Assembly: GCF_030699305.1 (NCBI RefSeq)
Contig: NZ_JAUYNB010000038.1
Coordinates: 186,001 to 250,000 of the forward strand
Direction of reading: 5' to 3'
Source of the DNA: Novosphingobium sp.
GTDB taxonomy: Bacteria > Pseudomonadota > Alphaproteobacteria > Sphingomonadales > Sphingomonadaceae
DNA length: 64,000 nucleotides
In this document: one piece after another, positions 16,917 to 25,958 of the stretch
Layout: every line of letters begins with the position of its first letter
Position numbering within the stretch: the stretch's first letter is position 1
Made by a program: the position numbers and the translations under genes
The notes under the pieces: generated by a model
The model's database searches: none
The model's input: only the letters and a program-made list of their open reading frames with translations
What the model was told of the DNA's origin: nothing

Positions 16917-18479
16917 ATGACCCCTGTGCCGTTAAGACTCATCCAGATTTTGCCGGTGATCCTTGTCCTGACTGCCGGGTGCAGCGGTTCAGAGGTTGCG
17001 GAACCCGAAGCTCAGTCAAAACTTTCTGACGTCCCCCCAAGCATTTCAGCTGCGGAATTGGAAGGAGAGTCCCAAGCCTTACACGTCCGCGACTTCTACG
17101 CAAAAGCCGGCTGGGCGGCCATTTGGTCGCCGCGTACAGAGCAGGCATTGACGACCGCGCTCGAACAGCGGTCAGGACACGGGCTGGACCGGGTGCAATT
17201 CCTGCCGGACCTGTCAAAGCGCTCCGCCGCAGCACGCGAGATTGCGCTGACCGGGGCTGCGCTGATGTTCGCAGACGCGCTGGCTCGCGGTGTGGCTGAT
17301 CCGGCAAAGCTCTACAAGAACTATACCCATCCCCGCCCTGAAGTGGATCTCGCATCCGGGCTGGTCACAGCGGTTCGCGCAGGACGTGTGGCTGCGTGGC
17401 TGGATAGCCTCACGCCGGATACCGCCGAGTATCGCGCTTTGGCGGACGCTTACCGGCAGCAGCAAAAGGCGGCATCCCAGGAGAACGTTGCGCGAATCGC
17501 CAGCGGCGACCTGATCCGTCCGGGCGACCGCGATCCACGCATTGCCCAGATCGTGACCGCGCTCGTCGAAAATCGCTACCTGGCCGCGCCGGGAGCGGCC
17601 AGCGAGCCGCCGCCGCAGGCCGGAGATGGCGCCGTTTACAGCGCTGATATCGTGACTGCCGTGAAGGCCTTTCAGCACGACTACGACATCGCTGATGACG
17701 GGGTTATCGGCGCCGATACGCTGGCCATTCTCAATGTTCGGCCTGGCGACCGGGCGCGGTCGATAGCGGTGGCGATGGAACGCTTGCGCTGGCTCACGCG
17801 GGAACCCGCAGCGACGCGCATCGACGTGAATACGGCGGCGGCCGAACTCACCTATTTCCGTGACGGCAAACCCGTCGATCAACGCAATGTCGTGGTCGGC
17901 AAGCCGGGCAATGAAACGCCGCAGTTATCCACTTCGATGTTCCGACTGGTTGCCAATCCGACCTGGACCGTGCCGAAATCGATCCAGCAAGGTGAACTGG
18001 CCGGAAAAAGTGCAGCCTATTTCCGGCGCAACAACATGAGCTGGCGCAACGGCTGGATCGTTCAAGGATCTGGCCCCCGCAACTCGCTTGGTCTGGTCAA
18101 GTTCGACCTGCAGAACAGTCTGGCGATCTATCTGCACGACACGCCCGCCAAATCGCTGTTCGACAGGCACCAGCGTCAATTGAGCCATGGCTGCGTGCGG
18201 GTCAGTGACGCACTGGGCTTCGCGCAAATGCTGGCCGAACAGCAGGGCATAACGGCCCAATGGTCGCGGGCGCGTGCGACCGGCAAGATCGCGTATGTAA
18301 AGTTCCCGCAGGCAATACCGGTCCGGCTGCTCTACCGCACGGTCTATGTGAGCAAGGCCAATCAGGTGACGTATCGAACCGATCCCTATGGCTGGAATGT
18401 TGCCGTGGCAGAGGCGCTCGGCTTTGGCAAAAATGCCGGCAAGCGGTTCAGGAGCGAGATCGACGACATCGGGCCGTGA
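16917..18479 (+). CDS. L,D-transpeptidase lipoprotein (YcbB/LdtD type)
   Basis: A 520-residue enzyme. The lipobox LTAGC indicates membrane anchoring. Then come a YcbB-like scaffold region (KLYKNYTHPRPEVDLASGLV), a peptidoglycan-binding domain (VTAVKAFQHDYDIADDGVIGADTL) and a YkuD catalytic domain with the signature SHGCVRVSD holding the nucleophilic Cys. It should form 3-3 cross-links or attach proteins to peptidoglycan in the periplasm. The track start at 16665 is too early; the ATG at 16917 follows AAGGAAG. A second, smaller YkuD enzyme with the same C-terminal architecture is at 26685. Confidence 0.85.
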   Translation: MTPVPLRLIQILPVILVLTAGCSGSEVAEPEAQSKLSDVPPSISAAELEGESQALHVRDFYAKAGWAAIWSPRTEQALTTALEQRSGHGLDRVQFLPDLSKRSAAAREIALTGAALMFADALARGVADPAKLYKNYTHPRPEVDLASGLVTAVRAGRVAAWLDSLTPDTAEYRALADAYRQQQKAASQENVARIASGDLIRPGDRDPRIAQIVTALVENRYLAAPGAASEPPPQAGDGAVYSADIVTAVKAFQHDYDIADDGVIGADTLAILNVRPGDRARSIAVAMERLRWLTREPAATRIDVNTAAAELTYFRDGKPVDQRNVVVGKPGNETPQLSTSMFRLVANPTWTVPKSIQQGELAGKSAAYFRRNNMSWRNGWIVQGSGPRNSLGLVKFDLQNSLAIYLHDTPAKSLFDRHQRQLSHGCVRVSDALGFAQMLAEQQGITAQWSRARATGKIAYVKFPQAIPVRLLYRTVYVSKANQVTYRTDPYGWNVAVAEALGFGKNAGKRFRSEIDDIGP

Positions 18480-18584
18480 TCTGCTGCCAGAACGATGTGA
18501 TGATCGGTTGAAGTGCCGCCTGAAAGCCGCTCCTGACATCAGGGGCGGCATCATGATCGGGGCGCGGCCCCTTCCGGCCACCTC

Positions 18585-18720
18585 GTGGTTAGCATGGCGG
18601 CTCATTATCCAGACCTGGTCGCAAAACGCCTGCTCAATGGCGTTGGTCACGGCGCACCAGAGGAAAGCCCCGATGCCGTGTCAGCCGAACTGATCGGGTT
18701 CCTCAACGCGCTAACCGGTC
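18585..18720 (+). pseudogene. 3' remnant of an alpha/beta hydrolase gene
   Basis: The translation VSMAAHYPDLVAKRLLNGVG followed by HGAPEESPDAVSAELIGFLN looks like the last ~40 residues of an alpha/beta hydrolase, with catalytic His in GVGHGAPEESP and the closing helix. There is no upstream coding sequence, nucleophile elbow or start. The frame then runs into the end of the convergent AraC gene. I read it as a decayed gene tail; chance similarity cannot be excluded for so short a piece. Confidence 0.4.
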
Positions 18721-19713
18721 GCGGTGGGTCCGGCGGATCGCCCGTGGCGAAAGACCAGACCAGCGGCGCACTGCACGGGTAAGCGCGCTGGTTTCGGAAT
18801 ACTGGAGGATCTCTGCGATCTCGGCGACCGAGAGGTCGGATTCGGCCAGATAGGATCGCGCCAGTCCGGCGCGGACCTGGTCCAGGATGACTTCGTAACT
18901 GGTGCCGCATTCGGTCAACCGGCGTTGCAGGGTGCGGCGCGAAAGGCGCAGCAGCCGGGCCGCAATGGCCAGATTGATCGGCGCGAACGGCAGCATCGCC
19001 CGGACCAGCGCTTCGGTCCGCAACCCGTCCAGCCCCGGCGCCAGCCGGGCCGCATCCCCAAACCGCGCCGCCAGCGAATCGTGGATCGCATGATCCCCTT
19101 CAACCGTGCGCATCGCCAGCAGGACAGGATCAAGCAGCATGGCGTTGCGATCAGCGTTGAACACCACATGCTCGCCCAGCAGGCGGCGGTGCCAGGATCG
19201 GTCCGGTGGCGGGGAATGCCGCAAATAGAGTGTTTCGGGCCGCCAGTCCGGCATGTGACGGCGGATTTCCCGGATGATCACGCCAAACCCCAGCTCGATC
19301 ACATGGCGCTGATATCCCACGGTGTCGGCGGCCAGCTCATACGTCAGCAAAGTGCCGGCCGCTTCCTTGTGCAGTCCGACAATCGTCCCCTGGGTATGGA
19401 GCGGGAAGTAATCGACCAGATCGCCAAGCAGCTCGTCCACGGTTGCGGCGCTGTTGAGCAGGGGGGCCATCGCACCGAACAGCGACAGGCTCTGGCGTAA
19501 GCCCAGCCGCAGGCCGAACGCCGGTTCCGCCAGTTTTCCCGCCGCCAGCTCCAGCAGCGCGACCACGCCTTCAACCCGCATCGGCAGATCGGGATTGGCC
19601 AGCGGACGCAGCGGCGCACCCGCTTTTCGGGCCAGCGCGCGGTAATCGCCGCCCAGTTCGGCAACCAGTTCCGGCGCCACTTCCAGCACCCCGCTGCGGA
19701 CCCACCTGACCAT
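18703..19713 (-). CDS. AraC family transcriptional regulator
   Basis: A 336-residue regulator. The N-terminal ~200 residues match the arabinose-binding-like domain of OruR/QhpR-type AraC proteins, and the C-terminal double HTH is clear (LRLSRRTLQRRLTECG; LSVAEIAEILQYSETSAL; GLSPRAIRR). It is divergent from the five-gene operon starting at 19808 with about 95 bases between, so it most likely activates that operon in response to its substrate. Confidence 0.85.
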   Translation of the reverse strand: MVRWVRSGVLEVAPELVAELGGDYRALARKAGAPLRPLANPDLPMRVEGVVALLELAAGKLAEPAFGLRLGLRQSLSLFGAMAPLLNSAATVDELLGDLVDYFPLHTQGTIVGLHKEAAGTLLTYELAADTVGYQRHVIELGFGVIIREIRRHMPDWRPETLYLRHSPPPDRSWHRRLLGEHVVFNADRNAMLLDPVLLAMRTVEGDHAIHDSLAARFGDAARLAPGLDGLRTEALVRAMLPFAPINLAIAARLLRLSRRTLQRRLTECGTSYEVILDQVRAGLARSYLAESDLSVAEIAEILQYSETSALTRAVRRWSGLSPRAIRRTHRDRLAR

Positions 19714-19807
19714 CGCCCGAGCAAAGCATTTTGGCGCGCAAAGTCAACTTTTCTGTGCGTCGCTACAGTATCCCTGATGCCAGAGACGATTCTGGAGGGG
19801 ATGTCTG

Positions 19808-20206
19808 ATGGCTTTACCAACGCGACCGGCTGCGGCCTGGTTGTTCGCCGTGCTGTTGTTGATTGGCGCGGGCCTCACCGCCTTTTTTGGCCTGAGCGCC
19901 AATGGGTATCTGGTCCCGGCCGCGATGCTGGCGATCATGGCGGCGCTGCTGTGGCTGGGCCGGGCCGGTGGGCTGTTCAAGGCCGTCGCGATCATCAATT
20001 TGATCAGCGGCGCGGTGCTGGTGCTGACCCTGGCCTTTGGCGACGTTCTGGGTGACCGCAAGCTTGATGTGTCAGGCGTTGCGCTGCTCGTCAATCTGCT
20101 GACCGGGGGGCCGTTGCTGGGTTTGCTCGCGCCCGGTCTGTTGCTGGGCCTGCGCACCGGCAAGGCCCTGAACCAGTGGTTCAACCCCGCTGCAATTGCG
20201 GCCTGA
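19808..20206 (+). CDS. Small integral membrane protein
   Basis: A 132-residue protein with about four hydrophobic helices (AAAWLFAVLLLIGAGLTAFF; MLAIMAALLWLG; AIINLISGAVLVLTLAF; LLGLLAPGLLLGL). No family recognised. GGAGGGG lies seven bases before the ATG. It is the first gene of the AraC-linked operon and ends 14 bases before the propeller gene. It may be a transporter accessory or membrane anchor; function unknown. Confidence 0.65.
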   Translation: MALPTRPAAAWLFAVLLLIGAGLTAFFGLSANGYLVPAAMLAIMAALLWLGRAGGLFKAVAIINLISGAVLVLTLAFGDVLGDRKLDVSGVALLVNLLTGGPLLGLLAPGLLLGLRTGKALNQWFNPAAIAA

Positions 20207-20220
20207 GGGGAGTGCAAGCG

Positions 20221-22005
20221 ATGAAGAAAGTTGTCACCACGCTGGTCGGTTTCACCGTCCTGATGCAGCCGCTGCTGGCGCAGGCCGCCGCTTTTTCCGG
20301 CAAAGTCACGCTGGCCGATGGCCAGCCCGCCTATGGCGCCATGGTCACGGTGTTCGATGCCGCCGGGGAAAGCCGCCAGACAGTCTATACGGCGGCTGAC
20401 GGATCTTACGCCATCCGCACGCCCTATGCCGGCAAGCTCAAGGTCCGGGCGCGTCTGGCCGGTTCCCCGGACACGCTGAGCGAGCAGCAGGCGAGCGCCA
20501 CCGGTTCGGCCCGGCTCGATCTGGCGCTGGGCAAGTTTGCCGACCAGACCGCGATGAATGAAAGCCTGTCGGCTTCGGCCTTCAACGCCCGGCTGCCCTG
20601 GCCCGATGTCAAACGCGATCGTCCGGCATTTGTCAGCCAGTGCAATTATTGTCACCAGATGGGCAATTCGTGGACCCGCATTCCGCGCGACCACGAACAG
20701 TGGATTGCCGAAGTCGACAAGATGGAAGGCCTGTTGGCGATGCCTTCGCGGGCGCAGTCTGCGACAATCGCGCAAACGCTGTGGAAGGGTTTCGATGGCA
20801 AGCCATTTGCCGCCCAGCAGAACTATGGCGCCAGCGCCGAGCTATCCCGCGGCAAGGTTCGTGAATGGCTGGTCGGCGATGGCTATACGTTCATTCATGA
20901 TGCGGACGTCGCCAAAGACGGGCTGCTGTACGGCACCGATGAAGGGCACGACATCCTGTGGACGCTTGACCGCGCCACCGGCAAGATCGAACGCTATCCG
21001 CTGCCTGACATCGACTTGCCGCGCGGCGGGATTTTCTCTGGCATGAAGCTGCCGATTGGCCAGTTCACCGGCAAGCACGGGCCTCATTCAATGGCCCAGA
21101 CCAGTGACGGTCGAATCTGGATCACCAACGCGCTGTCGAGCACGTTGATGTCGTTCGATCCTGCAACCAAGCAGTTCAAGACCTATCAGGTCGGTCACGA
21201 TTCGCTCTATCCGCACACTGTCCGGGTGGATCAGGATGATATCGTCTGGTTCACGATCGTGGCGTCCAATCAGATGGGCCGGTTCGATCCCAGGACCGAA
21301 GAGATGACCGTGATGCGGCTGCCGCACAACGGCTTCATCCGGTGGACCACCGATATGCTGTTCCCGACCCTGATGCGGATCGGCAGCTGGTTCCCCGATC
21401 AGGCGGTGCACCTCAACCTTTCCACGCATCGCTTCTTCGGAGAGCGCATCCTGGCCTTTCCCTATGGGATCGATGTCAATCCGGTTGATGGCAGCATCTG
21501 GTACGCCAAACTCTATGCCAGCAAGATCGGGCGGATCGATCCCAGGACGATGGAAGTGCGGGAATGGGATACCCCCATGCTCGGTCCGCGCCGACCACGG
21601 TTTGATGCCAAGGGCATATTCTGGATCCCGGCCTTCGATGAAGGCGGGCTGATGCGGTTCGACCCCAAATCGGAAACGTTCGAAACCTTTCGTATCCCCG
21701 TGGTCGGCAAGGATGAATACGAAACGCCCTATGCGCTCAACGTCGACAAGAAGACCGGGCAAGTGTGGATGGCGGCCAACAATTCGGACCGGATCATCCG
21801 GTTCGATCCGGCGACCAGGACGTTCTTCACCTATCCCAGCCCGACCCGCGTAACGGTGCTGCGCGACTTTTCGTTCACCGAAGACGGGCAGGTCTGCTCA
21901 TCCAGTTCGAACATGCCAGCCGCTGCAATCGAAGACGGGCGGCCCAACTTCGTCTGCATCGAGCCGGAAGGCGGCGCGGCCGATCGCGCCGCGTTGGGGA
22001 GCTAG
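20221..22005 (+). CDS. Secreted Vgb-like beta-propeller with CxxCH motif and carboxypeptidase-like domain
   Basis: A 594-residue periplasmic protein. A signal peptide (to about residue 22) is followed by a carboxypeptidase-regulatory/transthyretin-like beta domain (AFSGKVTLADGQPAYGAMVT...). Next is a helical segment with CNYCHQMG, a classic CxxCH covalent heme c site, and then a C-terminal propeller with Vgb/SMP-30-like blades (GRIWITNALSSTLMSFDP, GSIWYAKLYASKIGRIDP). The three-part layout suggests a periplasmic redox enzyme or lyase acting on the operon substrate. The ATG at 20221 is used rather than the upstream extension. Confidence 0.75.
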   Translation: MKKVVTTLVGFTVLMQPLLAQAAAFSGKVTLADGQPAYGAMVTVFDAAGESRQTVYTAADGSYAIRTPYAGKLKVRARLAGSPDTLSEQQASATGSARLDLALGKFADQTAMNESLSASAFNARLPWPDVKRDRPAFVSQCNYCHQMGNSWTRIPRDHEQWIAEVDKMEGLLAMPSRAQSATIAQTLWKGFDGKPFAAQQNYGASAELSRGKVREWLVGDGYTFIHDADVAKDGLLYGTDEGHDILWTLDRATGKIERYPLPDIDLPRGGIFSGMKLPIGQFTGKHGPHSMAQTSDGRIWITNALSSTLMSFDPATKQFKTYQVGHDSLYPHTVRVDQDDIVWFTIVASNQMGRFDPRTEEMTVMRLPHNGFIRWTTDMLFPTLMRIGSWFPDQAVHLNLSTHRFFGERILAFPYGIDVNPVDGSIWYAKLYASKIGRIDPRTMEVREWDTPMLGPRRPRFDAKGIFWIPAFDEGGLMRFDPKSETFETFRIPVVGKDEYETPYALNVDKKTGQVWMAANNSDRIIRFDPATRTFFTYPSPTRVTVLRDFSFTEDGQVCSSSSNMPAAAIEDGRPNFVCIEPEGGAADRAALGS

Positions 22006-22010
22006 CACCC

Positions 22011-22829
22011 GTGCAGCGCCAGTTGCGCATCAACGGGCTGATGTTCAACGTCCTTGACGAGGGCGAGGGGGAACCCGTGCTGCTGGTCCACGGCTTTCCC
22101 GATGATCATACCGTCTGGCGCAAGCAGATCCCGGCGTTGGTTGCCGCGGGCTACAGGGTGATTGCGCCCGACACCCGGGGCTGCGGGCAAAGCGATATGC
22201 CGCCGCAGACCCGTGACTATGCGCTCGGCAATCTGGTCGCGGATCTGATCGGCATTCTTGATGCGCTGGAAATCGGCAAGGTCACACTGGTCGGCCACGA
22301 TTGGGGCGCGATCATCGCCTGGACTCTCGCGGCGCGGCATCCGGAGCGGGTTGAGCGCTATGCCGCACTGTCGGTCGGACACCCGGCTGCCTATGCATCC
22401 GGGCCGATCGAACAGAAACTGAAAGGTTGGTATGTCCTGATGTTCCAGCTTCGCGGCATTCCGGAGTGGCTGAGCAAGGCGGGCAACTGGTGGTTCTTGC
22501 GCAAGTTTACCGCCCAGCCAGAGGAAATCGGCCACTGGATTGCCAATCACCGGCGGCCTGGACGGCTGACTGCCGGGATCAACTATTACCGCGCCAATTT
22601 CAGCCTGTTGCTGCGGCCCGACAAAACCAGCGTCCGGATGCCGGTTCTGGGCATCTATAGTGACGGCGACCGCTATCTGGCTGCGGAACAGATGCGCAGC
22701 AGCGCAGCCTATGTTGATGCCCCGTTCCGGTTTGAAATCATCAAGGGCGCCGGACACTGGCTACAGATCGATGCGCCAGACCGGGTCAACGCCCTGCTGC
22801 TGGCATTCCTCAAGGAACCCGTGAAATGA
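22011..22829 (+). CDS. Alpha/beta hydrolase, epoxide hydrolase / haloalkane dehalogenase-like
   Basis: A 272-residue cytosolic hydrolase starting at GTG, with GGGGAG nine bases upstream. The oxyanion motif is LLVHGFPDD and the nucleophile elbow VGHDWGA (Asp nucleophile). The catalytic His is in GAGHWLQID. An Asp nucleophile with HGFPD points to the epoxide hydrolase / haloacid-type subgroup rather than Ser esterases. It sits third in the AraC-linked operon and overlaps the next gene by four bases. Confidence 0.8.
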   Translation: MQRQLRINGLMFNVLDEGEGEPVLLVHGFPDDHTVWRKQIPALVAAGYRVIAPDTRGCGQSDMPPQTRDYALGNLVADLIGILDALEIGKVTLVGHDWGAIIAWTLAARHPERVERYAALSVGHPAAYASGPIEQKLKGWYVLMFQLRGIPEWLSKAGNWWFLRKFTAQPEEIGHWIANHRRPGRLTAGINYYRANFSLLLRPDKTSVRMPVLGIYSDGDRYLAAEQMRSSAAYVDAPFRFEIIKGAGHWLQIDAPDRVNALLLAFLKEPVK

Positions 22830-23491
22830 TCAAGCGCTTCCGGTTTGAACTGATACTCGCCGTGGTTTTGATGCTGTTTGTTGCCTGGACATGGCACAAG
22901 CAGGAACCAAACGCGGCGCTGACGAGGGCTGAAACCGATCGTTACCTGGCCATCGTCAGCGCGAAGTTTCCGATGCCCGACCGCATGGACAGGCCCGCAA
23001 CTCTGGCGCGCCTGCGGGCTTTCGCAGAAGGCGATGACGGGCGCGACGTCTATATGCTGAACCTGCTGCGCTTCAATGACCGGATGGCGTCAGGCCCGGC
23101 CCCGGCGGGACGGTTCAAGGGAACCCCGGAAGAAGCCAACGCGATCTACGAAGACAATGCCAAGCCGGTCCTGATGAAAAGCGGGGCATTTCCGATCTTT
23201 TCCGGCAAAGTCGAAGAAGCCAACGCGATCGGCGGGTTCGACCGCGCTGAAGATAACTGGACCCGCGTCCTGATCGTTCACTACCCCAGTCGCCGCCACT
23301 TCTTTGACCTGCTGACGGACCCGGAATACCTCAAAAAGGCCGACTTCAAGAGCTATTCCATGCACATGGCCCTGGTTCCGGTGAAGCGCGAACTGGTCGT
23401 GCCGGACTTTCGCCATCTCGCTCTGGCCGGAGCGATCATCCTGTTCCTGCTCATCGCCCTGATCCGGGCGCTGCGGAGTGCGCGCCGATGA
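22826..23491 (+). CDS. Membrane-anchored DUF1330-like protein
   Basis: A 221-residue protein with an N-terminal helix (ELILAVVLMLFVAWTW) and a C-terminal helix (LALAGAIILFLLIALI) bracketing a soluble domain. That domain (DVYMLNLLRFNDRM ... YPSRRHFFDLLTDPEYLKKAD) resembles the DUF1330 dimeric alpha-beta barrel. Two membrane anchors around such a domain are unusual. It overlaps both neighbours by ATGA, so it is a committed member of the operon; enzymatic role unknown. Confidence 0.6.
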   Translation: MIKRFRFELILAVVLMLFVAWTWHKQEPNAALTRAETDRYLAIVSAKFPMPDRMDRPATLARLRAFAEGDDGRDVYMLNLLRFNDRMASGPAPAGRFKGTPEEANAIYEDNAKPVLMKSGAFPIFSGKVEEANAIGGFDRAEDNWTRVLIVHYPSRRHFFDLLTDPEYLKKADFKSYSMHMALVPVKRELVVPDFRHLALAGAIILFLLIALIRALRSARR

Positions 23492-24663
23492 AAGCCGTTA
23501 TTTGCCAGAACGCCGAACTGCGGGTCGAAGTGGTTCCTGATCCCGTCCCTCAGCATGGTCACGCGCTGCTGAAGGTCCTGCGCTGCGGGATTTGCGGATC
23601 GGACCTGCATATGCGCCATCACTGTGACGCAATGAAAGCCGTCAACGACCGGCTGGGCTATCCAGCGCTGCCCAGGGCCAGCGATGCCTTTGTCTTTGGC
23701 CATGAAATCTGCGCCGAAGTGCTCGACTATGGGCCGGGCACGACGCGGAAGCTCAAACCGGGCACGCGGGTTGTCGCGCCGCCGATGGTGCGCTGGGGCA
23801 GGGACATCGACATGGCGGGGCTCTCGGCCCGGTCGAACGGCGGCTATGCCGAACTGATGCTGCTGGACGAACTGGTGCTGATGCCGGTGCCCAACGGCCT
23901 CTCCGCCGACAGGGCAGCGCTGACCGAGCCGATGGCCGTGGCCTGGCATGCGGTGCGCCGGTCTGAAGTGAAGAAAAAGGACGTTGCGGTCGTGGTGGGC
24001 TGCGGGCCGGTCGGCCTGGGCGTCATCGCGATCCTCAAGGCGCGCGGCGTTGGGACCGTAATCGCCAGCGATTTCTCGGCCGGCCGCAGGGCGCTGGCGA
24101 AAGCTTGCGGAGCCGATGTGGTGATCGATCCGCGCGAGGGTTCGCCTTATTCCAGCTGGGAAGACTATGGCTGGGTAACCAGTTTCGGGGGCCTGCTCGA
24201 ACTGGCGGTCGGCACGCGTGAGGCGCTGGAGAAGCTGCCGGTGCCGTGGTGGACCGCATGGCGTCTGGCCGAAGCGCTGGGTCAAACCCCCAAACGGCCG
24301 GTCGTGTTCGAATGCGTCGGGATGCCCGGTGTGATCAATTCGATCATTGACGGCGCCCCGCTGTTTTCGCGCATCGTGGTGGTCGGCGTGTGCATGCAGG
24401 AAGACCGGATCGAACCGGCCATCGCGATCCAGAAGGAAATCGATTTGCGGTTCGTCTTCGGCCATTCGCCGCTGGAGTATCGCGATGCGCTGCACATGAT
24501 CGCCGACGGCAAGGTGCAATGCGCCCCGCTGGTGACCGGCGTGGTCGGGCTGGACGGCGTCGAAGCCGCCTTTGCCGCGCTCGGCGATCCGGAAACGCAC
24601 GCCAAGATACTGATTGATCCGGCCAGTGCAGCCACCGAGCCAGTATCAACCGGGATTAAATAA
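23488..24663 (+). CDS. Zinc-dependent alcohol dehydrogenase (MDR family)
   Basis: A 391-residue medium-chain dehydrogenase. The catalytic zinc region is RCGICGSDLH with GHE at FVFGHEICAEV, and the Rossmann signature is VVGCGPVGLGVI. The usual four-Cys structural-zinc lobe is not evident, since the segment after GTRVVAPP has none of the cysteines. It should oxidise an alcohol with NAD(P)+, plausibly the product of the preceding hydrolase. Last gene of the AraC-linked operon. Confidence 0.85.
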   Translation: MKAVICQNAELRVEVVPDPVPQHGHALLKVLRCGICGSDLHMRHHCDAMKAVNDRLGYPALPRASDAFVFGHEICAEVLDYGPGTTRKLKPGTRVVAPPMVRWGRDIDMAGLSARSNGGYAELMLLDELVLMPVPNGLSADRAALTEPMAVAWHAVRRSEVKKKDVAVVVGCGPVGLGVIAILKARGVGTVIASDFSAGRRALAKACGADVVIDPREGSPYSSWEDYGWVTSFGGLLELAVGTREALEKLPVPWWTAWRLAEALGQTPKRPVVFECVGMPGVINSIIDGAPLFSRIVVVGVCMQEDRIEPAIAIQKEIDLRFVFGHSPLEYRDALHMIADGKVQCAPLVTGVVGLDGVEAAFAALGDPETHAKILIDPASAATEPVSTGIK

Positions 24664-25058
24664 TATAATGAAATCATGTGATTATGCCGCACCTATGCAG
24701 CATGATCCGATCACGGCAAACGCAATGCTGGCCAACTGCCAGCACCCGATACTCTCGGCCCGGCGCAGCGCATCCGGGAGGTTGGCATCCCCGCCGCCGT
24801 CAAGCAAGGCCGCCACATCCGCAGCCCGCTCCAGAACCGGAGCGGGATCGGCGATCCCGTCACCACGCGCCGGATCGGGCACGGCCTGCGCACCCGGCCA
24901 ACGCCGGTCCCGCGCCCCAATTTGGTAAACTGATACCGTAATGCGTGGCACCGTAATGCGTGGCACCGAAATGCGATCCACCGTAATGCGATGATTGTCA
25001 TTGATCGCGGTCATCCTGTCGGCTTGGTGGCAATCGCCCCCTGTATCGGACAAGACGC
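24664..25058. other. Intergenic region with tandem repeats and a doubtful minus-strand ORF
   Basis: Nearly 400 bases between two plus-strand genes. The right part holds four 15-bp direct repeats. A minus-strand frame (24682-25014, from an ATG) stays open across it and turns the repeats into RITV-type pentapeptides, followed by ALLDGGGDANLPDALRRAE. I do not recognise that product and its ribosome site is poor, so it is not called as a gene. Confidence 0.5.
24935..24994. repeat. Four tandem 15-bp repeats (ACCGTAATGCGTGGC)
   Basis: Units at 24935, 24950, 24965 and 24980. The first two are identical, and the third and fourth differ by a few bases (ACCGAAATGCGATCC, ACCGTAATGCGATGA). A 15-bp period preserves reading frame: on the minus strand it reads as repeated xRITV. 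They lie 65 bases before the TlpA-like gene, so a binding array is the other possibility. Confidence 0.8.
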
Positions 25059-25886
25059 ATGAACCCGAATGACATCATCCAGATCGGCCCGCTGGTGATG
25101 GCGCTTGATCGCCTTGTGGCGATGGCGCTCATCCTCGGCTTCCTTGCCGGGATGGACTGGATCGTGCGTCGGTTTTCCATCGCGGGCTGGCAACCGGCTG
25201 GGCTGGCGCTGCTGGCCGGCCTTGTCGGCGCACGGGCAGCCTATGTCTGGATCCATCGCGAGAGCTTCGCGCTCGATCCGGTTGTCGCGCTACAAGTGTG
25301 GCTGGGAGGCTGGGTATGGAGCGCGGGCGTGGCGACAGCGGCGGTGACGCTGGTCGTGCTCCTGCGCAGACCTCGCCCGATTGCGGCGGGACTGGCGCTG
25401 CTGGGCATGCTTTCTGCGGTGTGGTGGGCCTTTGCCGAGCGACCGGCGCCGCGTTCCGCGATCCTGCTTCCCGCAAGCTTGCGCATCGACACAGTGCAGG
25501 GCAGCAGCATCACGGCAGGCGATCTGCGCGGCCGACCCGCGGTGCTGAACCTCTGGGCCAGTTGGTGCCCGCCCTGCCGCCGCGAGATGCCGATGCTGAT
25601 CGACGCAGCAAACCGGGAACGCCGCGCAGCGGTGCTTCTGGTCAACCAGGGTGAACTGCCGGCCACGGTTCACGCCTTCCTTGAAGGCTCGGGCCTTTCG
25701 GCGCGCCACGTAGCGCTCGATCAGGATGGCATACTGGGCGCAATCGCCGGTTCCCCAGCCCTGCCGACGACGCTGTTTGTCGCCGCTGACGGCACCATCC
25801 GGCAAGCCCATGTGGGAGAGATTTCGCGGGTTCAGCTCGATATCGCGATCCGCGCGCTGTCGCGGGCAGATGGACCGCAGCAGTAA
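25059..25886 (+). CDS. TlpA-like thiol-disulfide oxidoreductase fused to a membrane domain
   Basis: A 275-residue protein. The N-terminal ~130 residues hold four hydrophobic segments, with a pattern (LLAGLVGARAAYVW near residue 50) reminiscent of prolipoprotein diacylglyceryl transferase. The C-terminal ~145 residues are a thioredoxin fold with active site WASWCPPCRREMP and the cis-Pro loop ALPTTLFV. It should act on periplasmic thiols while anchored in the inner membrane, for example in cytochrome c maturation or envelope redox repair. It stands alone and is convergent with the next gene. Confidence 0.75.
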   Translation: MNPNDIIQIGPLVMALDRLVAMALILGFLAGMDWIVRRFSIAGWQPAGLALLAGLVGARAAYVWIHRESFALDPVVALQVWLGGWVWSAGVATAAVTLVVLLRRPRPIAAGLALLGMLSAVWWAFAERPAPRSAILLPASLRIDTVQGSSITAGDLRGRPAVLNLWASWCPPCRREMPMLIDAANRERRAAVLLVNQGELPATVHAFLEGSGLSARHVALDQDGILGAIAGSPALPTTLFVAADGTIRQAHVGEISRVQLDIAIRALSRADGPQQ

Positions 25887-25891
25887 ACGCA

Positions 25892-25922
25892 CGGGATTAC
25901 GGTGACACTGCACTAAATCCCG
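25892..25922. terminator. Weak inverted repeat between convergent genes
   Basis: CGGGATT and AATCCCG (7-bp arms, 17-nt spacer) lie just after the TlpA-like stop and before the convergent transpeptidase stop. There is no T-run; offered only as a possible terminator. Confidence 0.3.
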
Positions 25923-25958
25923 CTCTGGCGTCATCGGCCAGCGGATCGCCGCGCCGCG

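Noticed and set aside
24935-24994. CRISPR array
   Set aside because: The repeats are 15 bp, directly adjacent with no spacers, and there are no cas genes; they are simple tandem repeats.
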